A DNA stretch of 64,000 nucleotides from Reyranella sp. CPCC 100927. GTDB taxonomy: Bacteria > Pseudomonadota > Alphaproteobacteria > Reyranellales > Reyranellaceae. Location of the stretch: positions 62,001 to 126,000 of the forward strand of contig NZ_VOHA01000007.1 of the NCBI RefSeq assembly GCF_007859315.1, in the 5' to 3' direction. The notes under the pieces are model-generated. The model did not search any database and was not told the DNA's origin. It worked only from the letters and a program-made list of their open reading frames with translations. A program made the translations under genes and the position numbers. Positions 26,532-35,883 of this stretch are shown in pieces. The number at the start of each line of letters is the position of its first letter. The stretch's first letter is position 1.

Positions 26532-27443
26532 ATGGATGCCGTCCTGCTGCAGGGCATCGTCAACGGCCTGAGCCTCGGCCTGTGCTATGCGCTGATCGCC
26601 ATCGGTTTCACGTTGATCTTCGGCGTGCTCAACGCCGTGAACTTCGCGCATTCCGAAGTCTACATGCTGGGCGCCTTCGCCGGGCTGGTCATCATCCAGG
26701 CCTTCGCCCCGCCGTTCCTGGCCGTGGTGTTCGCGGTCGCCGCGGTCGGTGCGCTGCTGGGCTTCGGCCTGGAGCGCATCGCGTTCCGGCCGTTGCGGCG
26801 CGCGCGCGACGAGGCGTCCCTGAAGTCGCGGGCGCTGCGCGAAGCCACGCTGATGTCGTCGCTGGCCGTTGGCATCCTGGTGCGCGAGTTCGCCGAACTG
26901 CGCTTCGGCGGCGATATGCAGCCCATTCCCTCGGGCGCCATGCTGAACACGCCGATCGCGCTGGGGCCCGTCATCCTGACCACGGGCGACTTCTACATCT
27001 TCGGCATGGCGGCGGCGATGTTGCTGCTGCTGCAGTTCCTGCTCTATCGCACCAAGATCGGCCTCTCGATCCGGGCGCTGTCGGACGATCTGATCGGGGC
27101 GCTCTATGTCGGCATCAACACCGACCGGGTGATCGTCTGGACCTTCATGATCGGCTCCTCGTTCGGCGCCCTGGCGGGCCTGATGGTGGGCCTGTACTAC
27201 GGAACGATCTTTCCCTACATGGGCTTCGCGCCGACCTTGAAGGCGTTCATCGCCATGCTGATGGGCGGCCTCAACAACATTCCCGGCGCCGTGCTGTGCG
27301 CGCTGCTGATCGGGCTCAGCGAAAGCTTGGCGCCGGAGATCATGCCGACGCGTTGGGTCGACCTGATCGCCTACGTGTTCCTGCTGGTGACCCTGATCTT
27401 CTTCCCGGCCGGTATCTTCGGCCGCAAGGCGGAGCGCGTCTGA
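26532..27443 (+). CDS. livH: branched-chain amino acid-type ABC transporter permease, LivH
   Basis: 303-residue permease with about eight membrane helices. The start MDAVLLQGIVNGLSLGLCYALIAIGFTLIFG and the conserved VNFAHSEVYMLGA segment are diagnostic of LivH. The ATG at 26532 is preferred to a GTG two codons earlier. The stop overlaps the livM start (TGATG). Confidence 0.92.
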   Translation: MDAVLLQGIVNGLSLGLCYALIAIGFTLIFGVLNAVNFAHSEVYMLGAFAGLVIIQAFAPPFLAVVFAVAAVGALLGFGLERIAFRPLRRARDEASLKSRALREATLMSSLAVGILVREFAELRFGGDMQPIPSGAMLNTPIALGPVILTTGDFYIFGMAAAMLLLLQFLLYRTKIGLSIRALSDDLIGALYVGINTDRVIVWTFMIGSSFGALAGLMVGLYYGTIFPYMGFAPTLKAFIAMLMGGLNNIPGAVLCALLIGLSESLAPEIMPTRWVDLIAYVFLLVTLIFFPAGIFGRKAERV

Positions 27444-28414
27444 TGGCCGCCATCCTCGCCCGCGCGCGACCCTACGGGGTTGTCATCCTGCTGGCGTTCG
27501 TGCTGGGCGTCGTGCCGGCGCTGCTGGCCGCGGTCAACCTCGGCTATCCTTTCCGCCTGGCCCAGCTGACGATGATCTTCATCATCCTCGCGGCCAGCCT
27601 CAACCTGGTCTCCGGCGTCGCCGGCCTGCTGTCGCTGGGCCACGCGGCATTCTACGGCGTGGGCGCCTATACGGCGGCACTGCTGTCGGCGCGCTTCGGT
27701 ACCGATCTGGTGGTCAACCTGGTAGCCAGCGCCGCCGTTGCCGGCGGTATCGGTTTCCTCGTCGCTATCCCCACGATCCGCCTGGTCAAGATCTTCTTCG
27801 CCGTCGCCACCTTAAGCGTCGGTGAGATCATCATCCTGGTGATCACCAACTGGTATGACCTGACACGCGGTCCGATGGGGGTGCGCGATATCCCCGGCTT
27901 CGTCGTGCTGGGCATGGATCTCGGCAGCCCGCTGCGGTCCTACTATGTCGTGGCGGTTGTCACCCTGGTATGCATCTGGATCGTGCACCGGCTCAGCCAC
28001 ACGGTGTATGGCAATGCGTTGCGCGCCCTGCGCGAGGACGATCAGGCCGCCGGCGCGATGGGCCTGAACGTCGGCATGATGAAACTGGTGATCTTCGCCA
28101 TCAGCACGGCACTGGCCGGTGTCGCCGGCGCGCTGTTGGCGCACAGCACCAACTTCATCAGCCCCGACATGTTCCGCCTGCCCGAGTCAATTCTGATCCT
28201 GACCATGGTGGTGGTGGGTGGCCTGGGCAGCCTGCCGGGCGCCGTCCTCGGCGCCATCGTCCTCATCATCCTGCCGGAACTGGGCCGTGACTTCGGCCAG
28301 CTGCGCATGGTGCTGGTCGGTGCCGTGCTGTTCCTGTCGATCCTGCTGATGCCGAAAGGCCTCATCGGCGAGGTCACCGCCTTCGACCTGCTGCGCGGCA
28401 AGCCAAGCCGCTGA
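27443..28414 (+). CDS. livM: branched-chain amino acid-type ABC transporter permease, LivM
   Basis: 323-residue permease with the LivM hallmarks LTMIFIILAASLNLVSGVAGLLSLGHAAFYGVGAYTAA and the ALREDDQAAGAMGLNV loop (both split over the central part). It forms the channel with LivH. The start overlaps the livH stop by one base, so translation is coupled. It is the last gene of the operon; no terminator hairpin was seen immediately after it. Confidence 0.92.
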   Translation: MAAILARARPYGVVILLAFVLGVVPALLAAVNLGYPFRLAQLTMIFIILAASLNLVSGVAGLLSLGHAAFYGVGAYTAALLSARFGTDLVVNLVASAAVAGGIGFLVAIPTIRLVKIFFAVATLSVGEIIILVITNWYDLTRGPMGVRDIPGFVVLGMDLGSPLRSYYVVAVVTLVCIWIVHRLSHTVYGNALRALREDDQAAGAMGLNVGMMKLVIFAISTALAGVAGALLAHSTNFISPDMFRLPESILILTMVVVGGLGSLPGAVLGAIVLIILPELGRDFGQLRMVLVGAVLFLSILLMPKGLIGEVTAFDLLRGKPSR

Positions 28415-28522
28415 AGCGGTCTAGGGCAGGGTTCACGCGGTAGCGACATGGGGGGCGCTGTGAGTGTACAATGCACCAGAAGGTCGCACATGCTGCCGTG
28501 AATGAGCATTGAGAGTGGAAGC

Positions 28523-28969
28523 ATGCGCCGCGCGATCGTTCGTTCGGTATCTGCCGTGCTCAGTCTGTTTGCTGGTGGGGCCAAGGCCATTGACCTTTCC
28601 ACGCCAGAAAAGGCCGTGGCGTCCTTCTACGGAGCCTATGCACGGCAAAATGTTGACGAGGTTGTTGCTGCTCGAGATTTTGAATTTGAGGCCCGCGAGC
28701 AGCTTGGTTCCGCGGCAGACGATGAAGTTGTAAGGCAAACGGCCCGTCGCCTGGAAGCTGATTTCAGGGAAGAAATTCGATCCAGGGGCTTCCCAAAGGG
28801 TTCGCCGTCCAACTGCCATGCTATCAGCCACCGGATGCTGCGGCATGATTTGGTGCAGGTCTTTTGGGAATGCCCGGGTCCGGGCAACGGCAGCGTCTTC
28901 GTCCCAATTTACGCAGCGAGGAACGAGACTGGGTGGCGTGTCGCGTTGTTGCGCCGGCCGCCAAGGTAG
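28523..28969 (+). CDS. small secreted protein, possibly NTF2-like
   Basis: 148-residue protein with an apparent signal peptide (ending near AGGAKA). The mature part starts IDLSTPEKAVASFYGAYARQ, a pattern often seen in secreted NTF2/SnoaL-like or DUF4878-type proteins. Cysteines in NCHAIS and FWECPG could pair. Base composition is slightly less GC-rich than the neighbours. An ATG seven codons upstream is possible; the chosen start gives the best signal peptide. Function unknown. Confidence 0.5.
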   Translation: MRRAIVRSVSAVLSLFAGGAKAIDLSTPEKAVASFYGAYARQNVDEVVAARDFEFEAREQLGSAADDEVVRQTARRLEADFREEIRSRGFPKGSPSNCHAISHRMLRHDLVQVFWECPGPGNGSVFVPIYAARNETGWRVALLRRPPR

Positions 28970-29041
28970 TTGCCGGGAAACCTTAGGGGACCGAAGCCGA
29001 CGGCACATCATTCGGCTGACTTCGGTCCGGTCAACGAGCGG

Positions 29042-29965
29042 CTACAGCCGGTCCAGGTACTGCTTCACGAAATCGCAGCCCACGGCGGCGATATAGGCGT
29101 CGGTCAGGCGCTGGGTGATGGGGCCGGGGACCTTGCCGTCGCCGACCTTCTGGCCGTTGAAGCTGCGCACCGGCAGGATGCACAGGCTGGTCGAGGTCAG
29201 GAAGATCTCATCGGCGTTGGCGGCATCGAACAGGTCGATGTCGCGCTCCTCGCAGGGAATGCTCAGCCGGGCGGCAAGGTCCATGGTCATCTGACGGCTG
29301 ACGCCGGGCAGAACGTACTTCTCGCGCGGCGTCTGCAGGCGGCCGTCGCGCACGACGAAGATGTTGCTGCCCAGTCCCTCGGCCAGGTTGCCGTTGACGT
29401 CCAACAGCACGGCCCAGGCATTGGGATTCGCGGTCTTCACCGGCTGCTCGGCCACGATCATGTTGAGGTAGTTGTGGGTCTTGGCGCGCGGGCTCAGCAT
29501 GTCGGGCGCCGTGCGGCGCACCGGCGGGATGACGACGTCGGCGCCGTCGCGGAAGTGGCGGGCGCGTTCCTTCAGCGGCAGCGGGATCACCTCGACGACG
29601 ACGTTCGGCCCGGTGTGTTCCCAGCCTTCGTCGCCCACGGCATCGACGCCGCGGCTGACGCGCTGGCCGACCCACCAGTCGCCGTGCTGCCCGCGCAGGT
29701 GCTCGTTGCGGGCCACGATCTCCTCGCTGACGGCCAGCATTTCCTTGGGCGACACGCCGGGATCGATCTGAAGATAGCGCAGCGAGCGATAGAAGCGGTC
29801 GATGTGCTCCTTCAGCCGGAACGGCTTGCCCTCGAAGGTACGGGTCATGTCGAAGGCGCCGTCGCCGTACTTCCAGCTGCGGTCGCGAAACGGGATCATG
29901 ACCTGGGCTTCGGGCATGAAGGTGCCGTTGAACCAGGCGACGCGTGTATTCGACAGGGCAGTCAT
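29042..29965 (-). CDS. class IV aminotransferase (branched-chain or D-amino-acid type)
   Basis: 307-residue PLP enzyme of fold type IV. The Schiff-base lysine is Lys162 (PRAKTHNYLNM) and the conserved glutamate is Glu196 (NLAEGLGSNIFVV); the start WFNGTFMPEAQVMIPFRDRS is typical. The family includes branched-chain aminotransferases, D-amino-acid transaminases, aminodeoxychorismate lyases and R-selective amine transaminases. The proximity to LIV and HMG-CoA lyase genes favours a branched-chain role, but sequence alone does not decide. It is divergent from the HMG-CoA lyase gene. Confidence 0.85.
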   Translation of the reverse strand: MTALSNTRVAWFNGTFMPEAQVMIPFRDRSWKYGDGAFDMTRTFEGKPFRLKEHIDRFYRSLRYLQIDPGVSPKEMLAVSEEIVARNEHLRGQHGDWWVGQRVSRGVDAVGDEGWEHTGPNVVVEVIPLPLKERARHFRDGADVVIPPVRRTAPDMLSPRAKTHNYLNMIVAEQPVKTANPNAWAVLLDVNGNLAEGLGSNIFVVRDGRLQTPREKYVLPGVSRQMTMDLAARLSIPCEERDIDLFDAANADEIFLTSTSLCILPVRSFNGQKVGDGKVPGPITQRLTDAYIAAVGCDFVKQYLDRL

Positions 29966-30081
29966 GATGCGCTCCGGGTGACTTCAGGCGTTTCCTGGGC
30001 CAAGCTAGCGCAGATCGGCCGGCACAGCTACGCGATGTGCCATGCGCTGTCGTCGTAGCCAGAATGCGGAGTACTTGAATC

Positions 30082-30990
30082 ATGAACCTGCCCAAGCGCG
30101 TGCGACTGGTCGAGGTGGGCCCGCGTGATGGCCTGCAGAACGAAGCCAAGCCGGTACCGGTCGAGGTCAAGGTCGCGCTGATCGACCGGCTGACGGCGGC
30201 GGGTCACACGGCCGTCGAATCCGGCAGCTTCGTGTCACCCAAATGGGTGCCGCAGATGGCCAGCACCGATGCGGTGATGGCGCAGATCAAGCGCAAGCCG
30301 GGCGTGTCCTATCCCGTGCTGGTGCCCAACAAGCAGGGCATGAACGGCGCCATCGAGGCCAAGTGCGAGGAGGTGGCGGTCTTCACGGCCGCGTCCGAGG
30401 CCTTCTGCCGCAAGAACACCAACTGCTCGATCGACGAGAGTTTCGAGCGCTTCGCGCCGGTGATCGAGGCGGCGCAGAAACACGGCATGCGGGTGCGCGG
30501 CTACATCTCGACCGTGATCGCCTGTCCGTATGACGGTGACGTCGCGCCGGCGACGGTGGCGGACCTGGCCGAACGGCTGTTGCGCATGGGTTGCTACGAG
30601 ATCTCGCTGGGGGACACGATCGGCGTCGCCACGCCGGCCAAGTGCGTGGCCATGGTCGATGCGGTGGCCCAGCGCGTGCCGCGCGAGAAGCTCGCGGCGC
30701 ACTTCCACGACACCTACGGCCAGTCGCTGGCCAACATCCTGGCGGTGATGGAGCGCGGCATCACTGTGTTCGATACCGCCGTCGCCGGCCTGGGCGGCTG
30801 TCCCTACGCCAAGGGCGCGTCCGGCAATGTCGGCACCGAGGACGTGATCTACATGCTGAACGGACTGGACGTCACGCACGGCGTCGATCTCGACGCCATT
30901 GCCGACACCGGCCGCTTCATCTGCGCCGCCCTGGGGCGTGAGCCGGCCTCCAAGGTGGCCCAGGCGCTGAAGGCCAAGTGCGCGGCGTGA
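30082..30990 (+). CDS. hydroxymethylglutaryl-CoA lyase
   Basis: 302-residue TIM-barrel lyase that splits HMG-CoA into acetyl-CoA and acetoacetate, the last step of leucine degradation. Active-site features are Arg15-Asp16 in VGPRDGLQNE, the metal-binding HFHDTYGQ, and the catalytic cysteine in GLGGCPYAKGASGN. The start MNLPKRVRLVEVG matches the family. It is divergent from the aminotransferase gene. A carboxylase beta subunit of the same pathway lies 5 kb downstream. Convergent with the TRAP operon. Confidence 0.93.
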   Translation: MNLPKRVRLVEVGPRDGLQNEAKPVPVEVKVALIDRLTAAGHTAVESGSFVSPKWVPQMASTDAVMAQIKRKPGVSYPVLVPNKQGMNGAIEAKCEEVAVFTAASEAFCRKNTNCSIDESFERFAPVIEAAQKHGMRVRGYISTVIACPYDGDVAPATVADLAERLLRMGCYEISLGDTIGVATPAKCVAMVDAVAQRVPREKLAAHFHDTYGQSLANILAVMERGITVFDTAVAGLGGCPYAKGASGNVGTEDVIYMLNGLDVTHGVDLDAIADTGRFICAALGREPASKVAQALKAKCAA

Positions 30991-30994
30991 TGTG

Positions 30995-31017
30995 ACCTCT
31001 CCCCACCGGGAAGAGGT
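30995..31017. terminator. hairpin between convergent HMG-CoA lyase and TRAP genes
   Basis: A 10-bp stem with one mismatch (30995-31004 with 31008-31017) and a 3-base loop sits in the 34-base convergent gap. Its position fits a bidirectional terminator, although there is no clear T-run. Confidence 0.55.
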
Positions 31018-31024
31018 GAATACC

Positions 31025-32323
31025 TCACTGGCCGAACATGGTGCCGGGCAGCCAGGTGGCGATGCCCGGCACGGCGATGATCAGCAGCATGAACAGGCCC
31101 ATCATCACCATGTAGGGGATCGCGGCGCGGTCGATGTCCTTGAGCGGCGCGCCGGTGATCGACTTGATGACGACCAGGTTCATCGCCACCGGCGGCGAGA
31201 TCAGCGCCAGCTCCAGGTTGATGGTCAGCAGCACCCCGTACCACACCGGCTCGATGCCCAGCGCCTTTAGCACCGGCAGCACGATCGGCGTGGTGATCAG
31301 AATGATGGAGATCGACTCCAGCACCAGCCCCAGCACGAAGATCAGGGCCATCATGGCGATCAGGAACGGGTATTTGCCGATATCGTGCCGGACGACCAGC
31401 TCGACCAGCTCCTGGGGGATGCGCAGCTTGGTCAGCATGTAGCCGAACAGGGCGGCGCCGATGATGATCATGAACAGCATCGCCGTGGTGCGGGCGGCTT
31501 CCTGGGCGCCGGCCCACAGGTCACGCCAGCCCAGGGTCTTGTAGATGACGGCCGCGATCAGCAAGGCCCACAGCGCCCCGGTACCGGCCGCCTCGGTAGC
31601 GGTGAAGACGCCGAAATAAATGCCCAACAGCACGAAAGGCGGCAGGGTCAGAGCCCAGAACGAGCGGCGCAGCGCAGTGCCCATCTCGGGACCGCTGGCG
31701 CGCGCCGGCCGGACGTAGGCCGGGCCCAGTCGGCGCTCGCGGCGCCCTTCGGTCACCATGCAGTACACGGCGAAGATCGCCGCCAGCAGCAAGCCGGGCA
31801 CGACACCGGCCATGAACAAGGCGCCGATCGAGGTGTCGGACACGAAGCCGTAGAGCACCATGGGCGCCGAGGGCGGGATCAGGATCCCCAGGGTGCCGCC
31901 GCCGGCGACGACACCATAGGCGCCCAGCCGGTCGTAGTTGTAGCGCAGCATCTGCGGGATCGCGACCTTGCCGACGGTCAGCGCGGTGGCGACGCTGGAG
32001 CCCGAGATGGCGGCGAAGACGGCGCAGGCGAACACCGTGGCAATGCCCAGGCCGCCCGGCAGGTGGCGCACCAGGGTATGGGCGGTGTCGTACAGGTCGT
32101 CGACGACCTTGCCGCGCACCATGAAGTGCGCCATCAGCATGAACAGCGGGATGGCGACCAGCAGGTAGACGTTGAGCTTCTCGAAGACGAACTCGCCCAG
32201 CGTGCCGACATTGCCGAAGAAGTAGAGCAGGACGGCGCCGGAAAACAGGAACATGCCCGAAAACATCGGGATTCCCGTGTAGAGCAGCGCCAGCAGGAGC
32301 AGCAGGACGATGACGAAGGTCAC
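31025..32323 (-). CDS. TRAP transporter large permease, DctM type
   Basis: 432-residue large permease of a tripartite ATP-independent periplasmic transporter, about 12 membrane segments. Recognisable elements are LFMLMAHFMVRGKVVDDLYDTA, GTLGILIPPSAPMVLYG and the GLVLESISIILITTPIVLPV region. It starts with GTG overlapping the dctQ stop (GTGA), implying coupled translation. It imports an organic acid or similar solute with sodium, working with DctQ and the DctP protein upstream. Confidence 0.93.
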   Translation of the reverse strand: MTFVIVLLLLLALLYTGIPMFSGMFLFSGAVLLYFFGNVGTLGEFVFEKLNVYLLVAIPLFMLMAHFMVRGKVVDDLYDTAHTLVRHLPGGLGIATVFACAVFAAISGSSVATALTVGKVAIPQMLRYNYDRLGAYGVVAGGGTLGILIPPSAPMVLYGFVSDTSIGALFMAGVVPGLLLAAIFAVYCMVTEGRRERRLGPAYVRPARASGPEMGTALRRSFWALTLPPFVLLGIYFGVFTATEAAGTGALWALLIAAVIYKTLGWRDLWAGAQEAARTTAMLFMIIIGAALFGYMLTKLRIPQELVELVVRHDIGKYPFLIAMMALIFVLGLVLESISIILITTPIVLPVLKALGIEPVWYGVLLTINLELALISPPVAMNLVVIKSITGAPLKDIDRAAIPYMVMMGLFMLLIIAVPGIATWLPGTMFGQ

Positions 32324-32856
32324 TCGTGCCGTCCCGGTCCGCCGGCTTCCGTTTCGACCGGGGGCAGTCCCGCCGCCCAGCGCAGGAGCTGGGCCAGCGC
32401 CACCACCAGCATCAGGCCGGCGCCGATCGGCACCAGGGCCTGGATCGCCCACAGCGGCACGTCGGGCAGGGCATTCGATTTCACCCCCATCATGACCGTG
32501 AAGCGGACAGTCTCGACGCCCTCGTAGATCAAGACCGCGCAGACGACCGCCACCGACAGGGCGCCCAGGCCCAGCACGGCGTTGCGCCGGGCGCCCGTCC
32601 AGCGGTCGACCAGCCAGTCGACGCCGATATGCTCGCCGCGACGCTGGGCTTCGGCCACCGCGAACATCACGGTGGCCACGACCAGCCAGCCGACGACTTC
32701 ATCGCTCCACGCCTGGGGCCGGTCGAAGAAGTACCGGGCGGCCACGGCGACGCTCACCAGCGCCAGGCAGCCCAGGCAGGCCGCGGCCGCCAATCCCTGC
32801 GCCAGGCGCGCAATCACCGCCGCCAGCCGGTCCACCGCCAACACGAACCGGCGCAT
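32320..32856 (-). CDS. TRAP transporter small permease, DctQ type
   Basis: 178-residue four-helix protein of the DctQ family. The central WSDEVVGWLVVATVMFAVAEAQRRGEHIGVDW is the conserved segment. The mRNA upstream of its ATG (32857-32888) is almost entirely the arm of a palindrome and contains no clear Shine-Dalgarno sequence, so translation may depend on the hairpin state. It overlaps the following dctM start by 4 bases. Confidence 0.9.
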   Translation of the reverse strand: MRRFVLAVDRLAAVIARLAQGLAAAACLGCLALVSVAVAARYFFDRPQAWSDEVVGWLVVATVMFAVAEAQRRGEHIGVDWLVDRWTGARRNAVLGLGALSVAVVCAVLIYEGVETVRFTVMMGVKSNALPDVPLWAIQALVPIGAGLMLVVALAQLLRWAAGLPPVETEAGGPGRHE

Positions 32857-32863
32857 GTCAGCG

Positions 32864-32968
32864 GGGAGCGCGGGCGTCCCGCCCGCATTCGCCTGTAGCG
32901 CGACCAGAGGGCGACGCGTTCATCCCTCGGCGCTGACGCGCCGATGCGGGCAGGATGCCCGCGCTCCC
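32864..32968. repeat. extragenic palindrome, family 2, copy 1
   Basis: Arms at 32864-32888 and 32944-32968 contain GGGAGCGCGGGC and its complement; the match over 25 bases has two mismatches. The loop is 55 bases. It lies between the dctP stop (33010) and dctQ start (32856) in the first TRAP operon and approaches within 7 bases of the dctQ ATG. The same element sits at the same junction of the second TRAP operon (52207). Confidence 0.85.
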
Positions 32969-33009
32969 AGGTGAGGCGGTGTGTTGCCGCCACAGGGCCA
33001 GCGGTCGGC

Positions 33010-34035
33010 TCACAGCTTGCCCAGCAGGTCGATCAGCGCCGGCCCACCCTCCGGGGCCGCCTTGATGAAGGCATCCATCACCGGCTTCTGCATCGCCGCT
33101 TTCCAGGTCTCGATCTGGCCGGGGCCATGGACGGTGAGCTGCATGCCCTTGTCCTGCAGCTGTTTGAGCGCCTCGGCCGCGGTCGCCTCGGTGATGGTGA
33201 TCGCATCCTGCTCGGCCTTGCGGGCGGCCGTCTCGAGGATGGTTCGATGCTCCGGCTTCAGCCCAGCCCACCAGCGCGGATTGACATAGAGGTGGAAGTA
33301 GACGGTCAGCGACGGCGTCACCGTGCCGTACTTCTGTACCTCGTAAAAGCGCCTGGAGTAGGCGGCCGACAGGTCGGTCAGGCCGGCATCGAGCACACCG
33401 GTCTGCAGGGCGTTGTAGACCTCGGGCCCGGGCATGGCCGAGGGTGCGGCGCCCAGCGCCTCCAGGGCGGCATCGGCGATCCGGTTGAAGCCGCGGATCT
33501 TCAGGCCTTTGAAGTCGGCAGGCTCCAGGATCGCCTTCTTCTGCGACGTGTAGATGGCCTGGCGGGTGATGTAGAACCAGGCGAGGTGCTTGACGCCTTT
33601 CTCCTCGATCTTCTTTTCGAGCCGATGGGCGGCCTCGGAGCCGACGAATTTCCGGATCTTGTCGAGCTCGCCGAACAGGTAGGGGATCACCACCACCTGC
33701 ATTTCCGGAATGGTATTGCCCCATTGCTGATTGACCGACAGGGCGGCCTCGACGACACCGCGGGCCACCGCGGGATGGTTCTCGCCGGCCTTGTGCAATT
33801 GCTCGGCCGGGAAGAGCTGGACGTCGATGTCGCCCTTCGCCGTGTCCTTCACGTATTGCTGGAAATTGAGCAGCATCTTGTGCAGGTGGTGCGCCGTCGG
33901 GACCTGATGGCTGATGCGCATGGTCACGGTTTGCGCCATGGCCGGCAGGGTCCATGCCATGGTGCCCATCGTCGTGGCGCCCACCGTCAGGGCACTCATC
34001 GCCAGTGCCGCCAGAGCAGCCCGTCGCAGCCTCAT
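33010..34035 (-). CDS. TRAP transporter substrate-binding protein, DctP type
   Basis: 341-residue periplasmic receptor with a signal peptide (ending near PAMAQ). The DctP features are MRISHQVPTAHHLHKML, the conserved arginine in FKGLKIRGFNRIAD and the PGPEVYNALQTGVLDAG segment. The substrate is not known; DctP proteins bind C4-dicarboxylates, keto acids, uronates and others. It is the first gene of the dctP-dctQ-dctM operon, with a palindrome between this gene and dctQ. Divergent from the isocitrate-lyase-like gene. Confidence 0.92.
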   Translation of the reverse strand: MRLRRAALAALAMSALTVGATTMGTMAWTLPAMAQTVTMRISHQVPTAHHLHKMLLNFQQYVKDTAKGDIDVQLFPAEQLHKAGENHPAVARGVVEAALSVNQQWGNTIPEMQVVVIPYLFGELDKIRKFVGSEAAHRLEKKIEEKGVKHLAWFYITRQAIYTSQKKAILEPADFKGLKIRGFNRIADAALEALGAAPSAMPGPEVYNALQTGVLDAGLTDLSAAYSRRFYEVQKYGTVTPSLTVYFHLYVNPRWWAGLKPEHRTILETAARKAEQDAITITEATAAEALKQLQDKGMQLTVHGPGQIETWKAAMQKPVMDAFIKAAPEGGPALIDLLGKL

Positions 34036-34166
34036 CCGTTCCCCCCGCCCAAGCCTTGTTGGTGCGCAGGATCATGGTCACGCTGCGTCGCGTCAAGCAT
34101 TGCCGGGCCTGTCGCGTTCCGCGCATCGCGGGCTATGGTGCCGGCCGCAATCGATCGGGAGGAATG

Positions 34167-35039
34167 ATGACCACTGCCACTGCTGTCGCCCCACGGCCGA
34201 CCTGGCGCGAACTGCTGGCGCGCGAGCGGCCGCTGGTACTGCCGGGTGCCTACGATGCGCTGTCGGCGCGGCTGATCCAGCGCGCCGGTTTTCCGGCCTA
34301 CATCATCGGTGGCTACCCCGTGGTGGGCGCACGCTACGGCCTGCCCGATGTCGGTCTCTGCGGCCTGGGCGAGATCTCGGCCGGTATCCGCGACATCATG
34401 GATGCCTGCACCTTGCCGGTGCTGATCGATGCCGACGACGGCTACGGCGACGTCAAGAACGTGACGCGCACCATCCGCACCTATGAGCGCATGGGCGCCG
34501 CCGCCATCTTCATCGAGGACCAGGTCTCGCCCAAGCGCTGCGGCCATATGGAAGGCAAGGACGTGGTGCCGGCCGAGGTGATGGAGCGCAAGATCCGGGC
34601 GGCGGCGGCAGCCCGCGAGAACAAGGAGACCTTCCTGATCGCGCGTACCGATGCCCGCGCCATCGAGGGCCTTGATGGTGCGCTGCGGCGGGCCGAGCGC
34701 TATGTGCGGGCCGGGGCCGACGGCATTTTCGTCGAGGCGCCGCTGAGCGTGGCGGAACTGGAGCGTATCGGCCGCGAGATCGACGTACCCCAGTTCTGCA
34801 ACATGCTCGACGGCGGCAAGACGCCGATCCTCAGCAACCGCGAGCTCTACGAGATGGGCTTCGAGATGGTGGTGCTGGGGACCACGCTGATCATGCGGGT
34901 GGCACGACTGCTGCGCGATACCCTGGCCGATCTGCGCCAGGATCAGCTGTCATGGACAGGAACCTCGGTCACCTTCGACGAGTACAAGGACATGGTCGGC
35001 TTTCCGGCGTGGACGGATATCGAGACCCGCTTCAGCTGA
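34167..35039 (+). CDS. isocitrate lyase/PEP mutase superfamily enzyme (methylisocitrate lyase- or CPEP mutase-like)
   Basis: 290-residue TIM-barrel enzyme. The start LVLPGAYDALSARLIQRAGFPAYIIGGY and the VLIDADDGYGD metal-binding loop define the superfamily, and SPKRCGHMEGKDVV has the catalytic KRCGH motif of methylisocitrate lyases. Substrates in the family include 2-methylisocitrate, carboxyphosphonoenolpyruvate and oxaloacetate. The start at 34167 has GGGAGG a suitable distance upstream; an ATG three bases earlier also exists. It is divergent from the TRAP dctP gene, and the two may share a regulated promoter region. Confidence 0.85.
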   Translation: MTTATAVAPRPTWRELLARERPLVLPGAYDALSARLIQRAGFPAYIIGGYPVVGARYGLPDVGLCGLGEISAGIRDIMDACTLPVLIDADDGYGDVKNVTRTIRTYERMGAAAIFIEDQVSPKRCGHMEGKDVVPAEVMERKIRAAAAARENKETFLIARTDARAIEGLDGALRRAERYVRAGADGIFVEAPLSVAELERIGREIDVPQFCNMLDGGKTPILSNRELYEMGFEMVVLGTTLIMRVARLLRDTLADLRQDQLSWTGTSVTFDEYKDMVGFPAWTDIETRFS

Positions 35040-35522
35040 TACAGCGATCCTTGCCTGTGCATTGTCGTGCAATGCCATCGATGTTGTGTGAGTCGCGGGA
35101 TGTCGCGCGATGAATCGCGAGTAGTGAACAGTCTTCGATGCGCACGCGAGTTGACTTCCCAACGCGGCGCGATACTCTGCTTTCAAATGAGAACGAGAAC
35201 GAATGCGATGCGGGGAGTTCGGTGACGGCGCATGCTGCTGTTGATCGGGTGACGGCATCGTCTCTCCCGGCCAATCAGCGGATCAATGACCGGCACCGAA
35301 GAATGTCTGTAGCAGAGAGCCGTGCCGATGTATTTGCAGCGGTCCGGTCCTTGCTAACTCCCCTTGGGCCAGTGGGCCGGCGGTCAGGGATGCCATCGGC
35401 TTGATTGGATCGGCCCGGCACCTCCGATGATGGTCATCGGTTGCCGTGGCTGAAGCGGGTAGGGCGCCGGCCCGACTCTCGGCGCAGCGGTGGTGGCTTC
35501 GGCTCCCAGTAGGGAGGAGTGG
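35040..35522. other. 483-base gap without a recognised gene
   Basis: I see no supported gene. There is a TCGCG/CGCGA dyad near 35110-35130 and a weak sigma-70-like signal (TTGACT at about 35150 with TACTCT 16 bases later). The sequence is less GC-rich than most of the window. It probably carries the promoter of the histone H1-like gene. Confidence 0.45.
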
Positions 35523-35870
35523 ATGATTGTGGAATCAGGCAATCTCGACGACAGCGGCGGCCCTAATCCTTACACCCCGGCAATCGGCGCAGACCCCGAT
35601 TCGCCCATGGAGTTGCCCGGCGTGCCGGTCGCGGCCCCGCCACCTGCTGTGCCTCGCCCCCGGCGGGCGGCCGCCAAGAAGAAGGCGGTGAAGAAGGCGA
35701 CAAAGAAGGCCGTGAAGAAAGCCGCGAAGAAGGCTGCCAAGAAGGTCGCGAAAAAGGCCGTCAGGAAGGTCGCTAAAAAGGCGGGCAAGAAAGCGGCCAA
35801 GAAGAAAGTCGCGAAGAAAAAGGCAGGCAAGAAGGCAGCCAAAAAGAAGGCGGCCAAGAAGAAGAGCTAG
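35523..35870 (+). CDS. histone H1-like lysine/alanine-rich protein
   Basis: 115-residue protein with an acidic, proline-rich N-terminal half (residues 1-47) and a C-terminal half built of tandem KKA/AKK units: about half of residues 51-115 are lysine and nearly all the rest alanine, valine or glycine. This is the bacterial histone H1-like or AlgP-type tail, which binds DNA without sequence specificity and may condense the nucleoid. GGGAGGAG precedes the ATG. It is isolated, and the repeats are too regular to align safely. A weak terminator follows. Confidence 0.8.
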   Translation: MIVESGNLDDSGGPNPYTPAIGADPDSPMELPGVPVAAPPPAVPRPRRAAAKKKAVKKATKKAVKKAAKKAAKKVAKKAVRKVAKKAGKKAAKKKVAKKKAGKKAAKKKAAKKKS

Positions 35871-35883
35871 ATCGTCATTCGCG

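Noticed and set aside
35138-35404. Small open frame in the gap before the H1-like gene
   Set aside because: No ribosome site, no recognisable protein features, and codon use unlike neighbouring genes.
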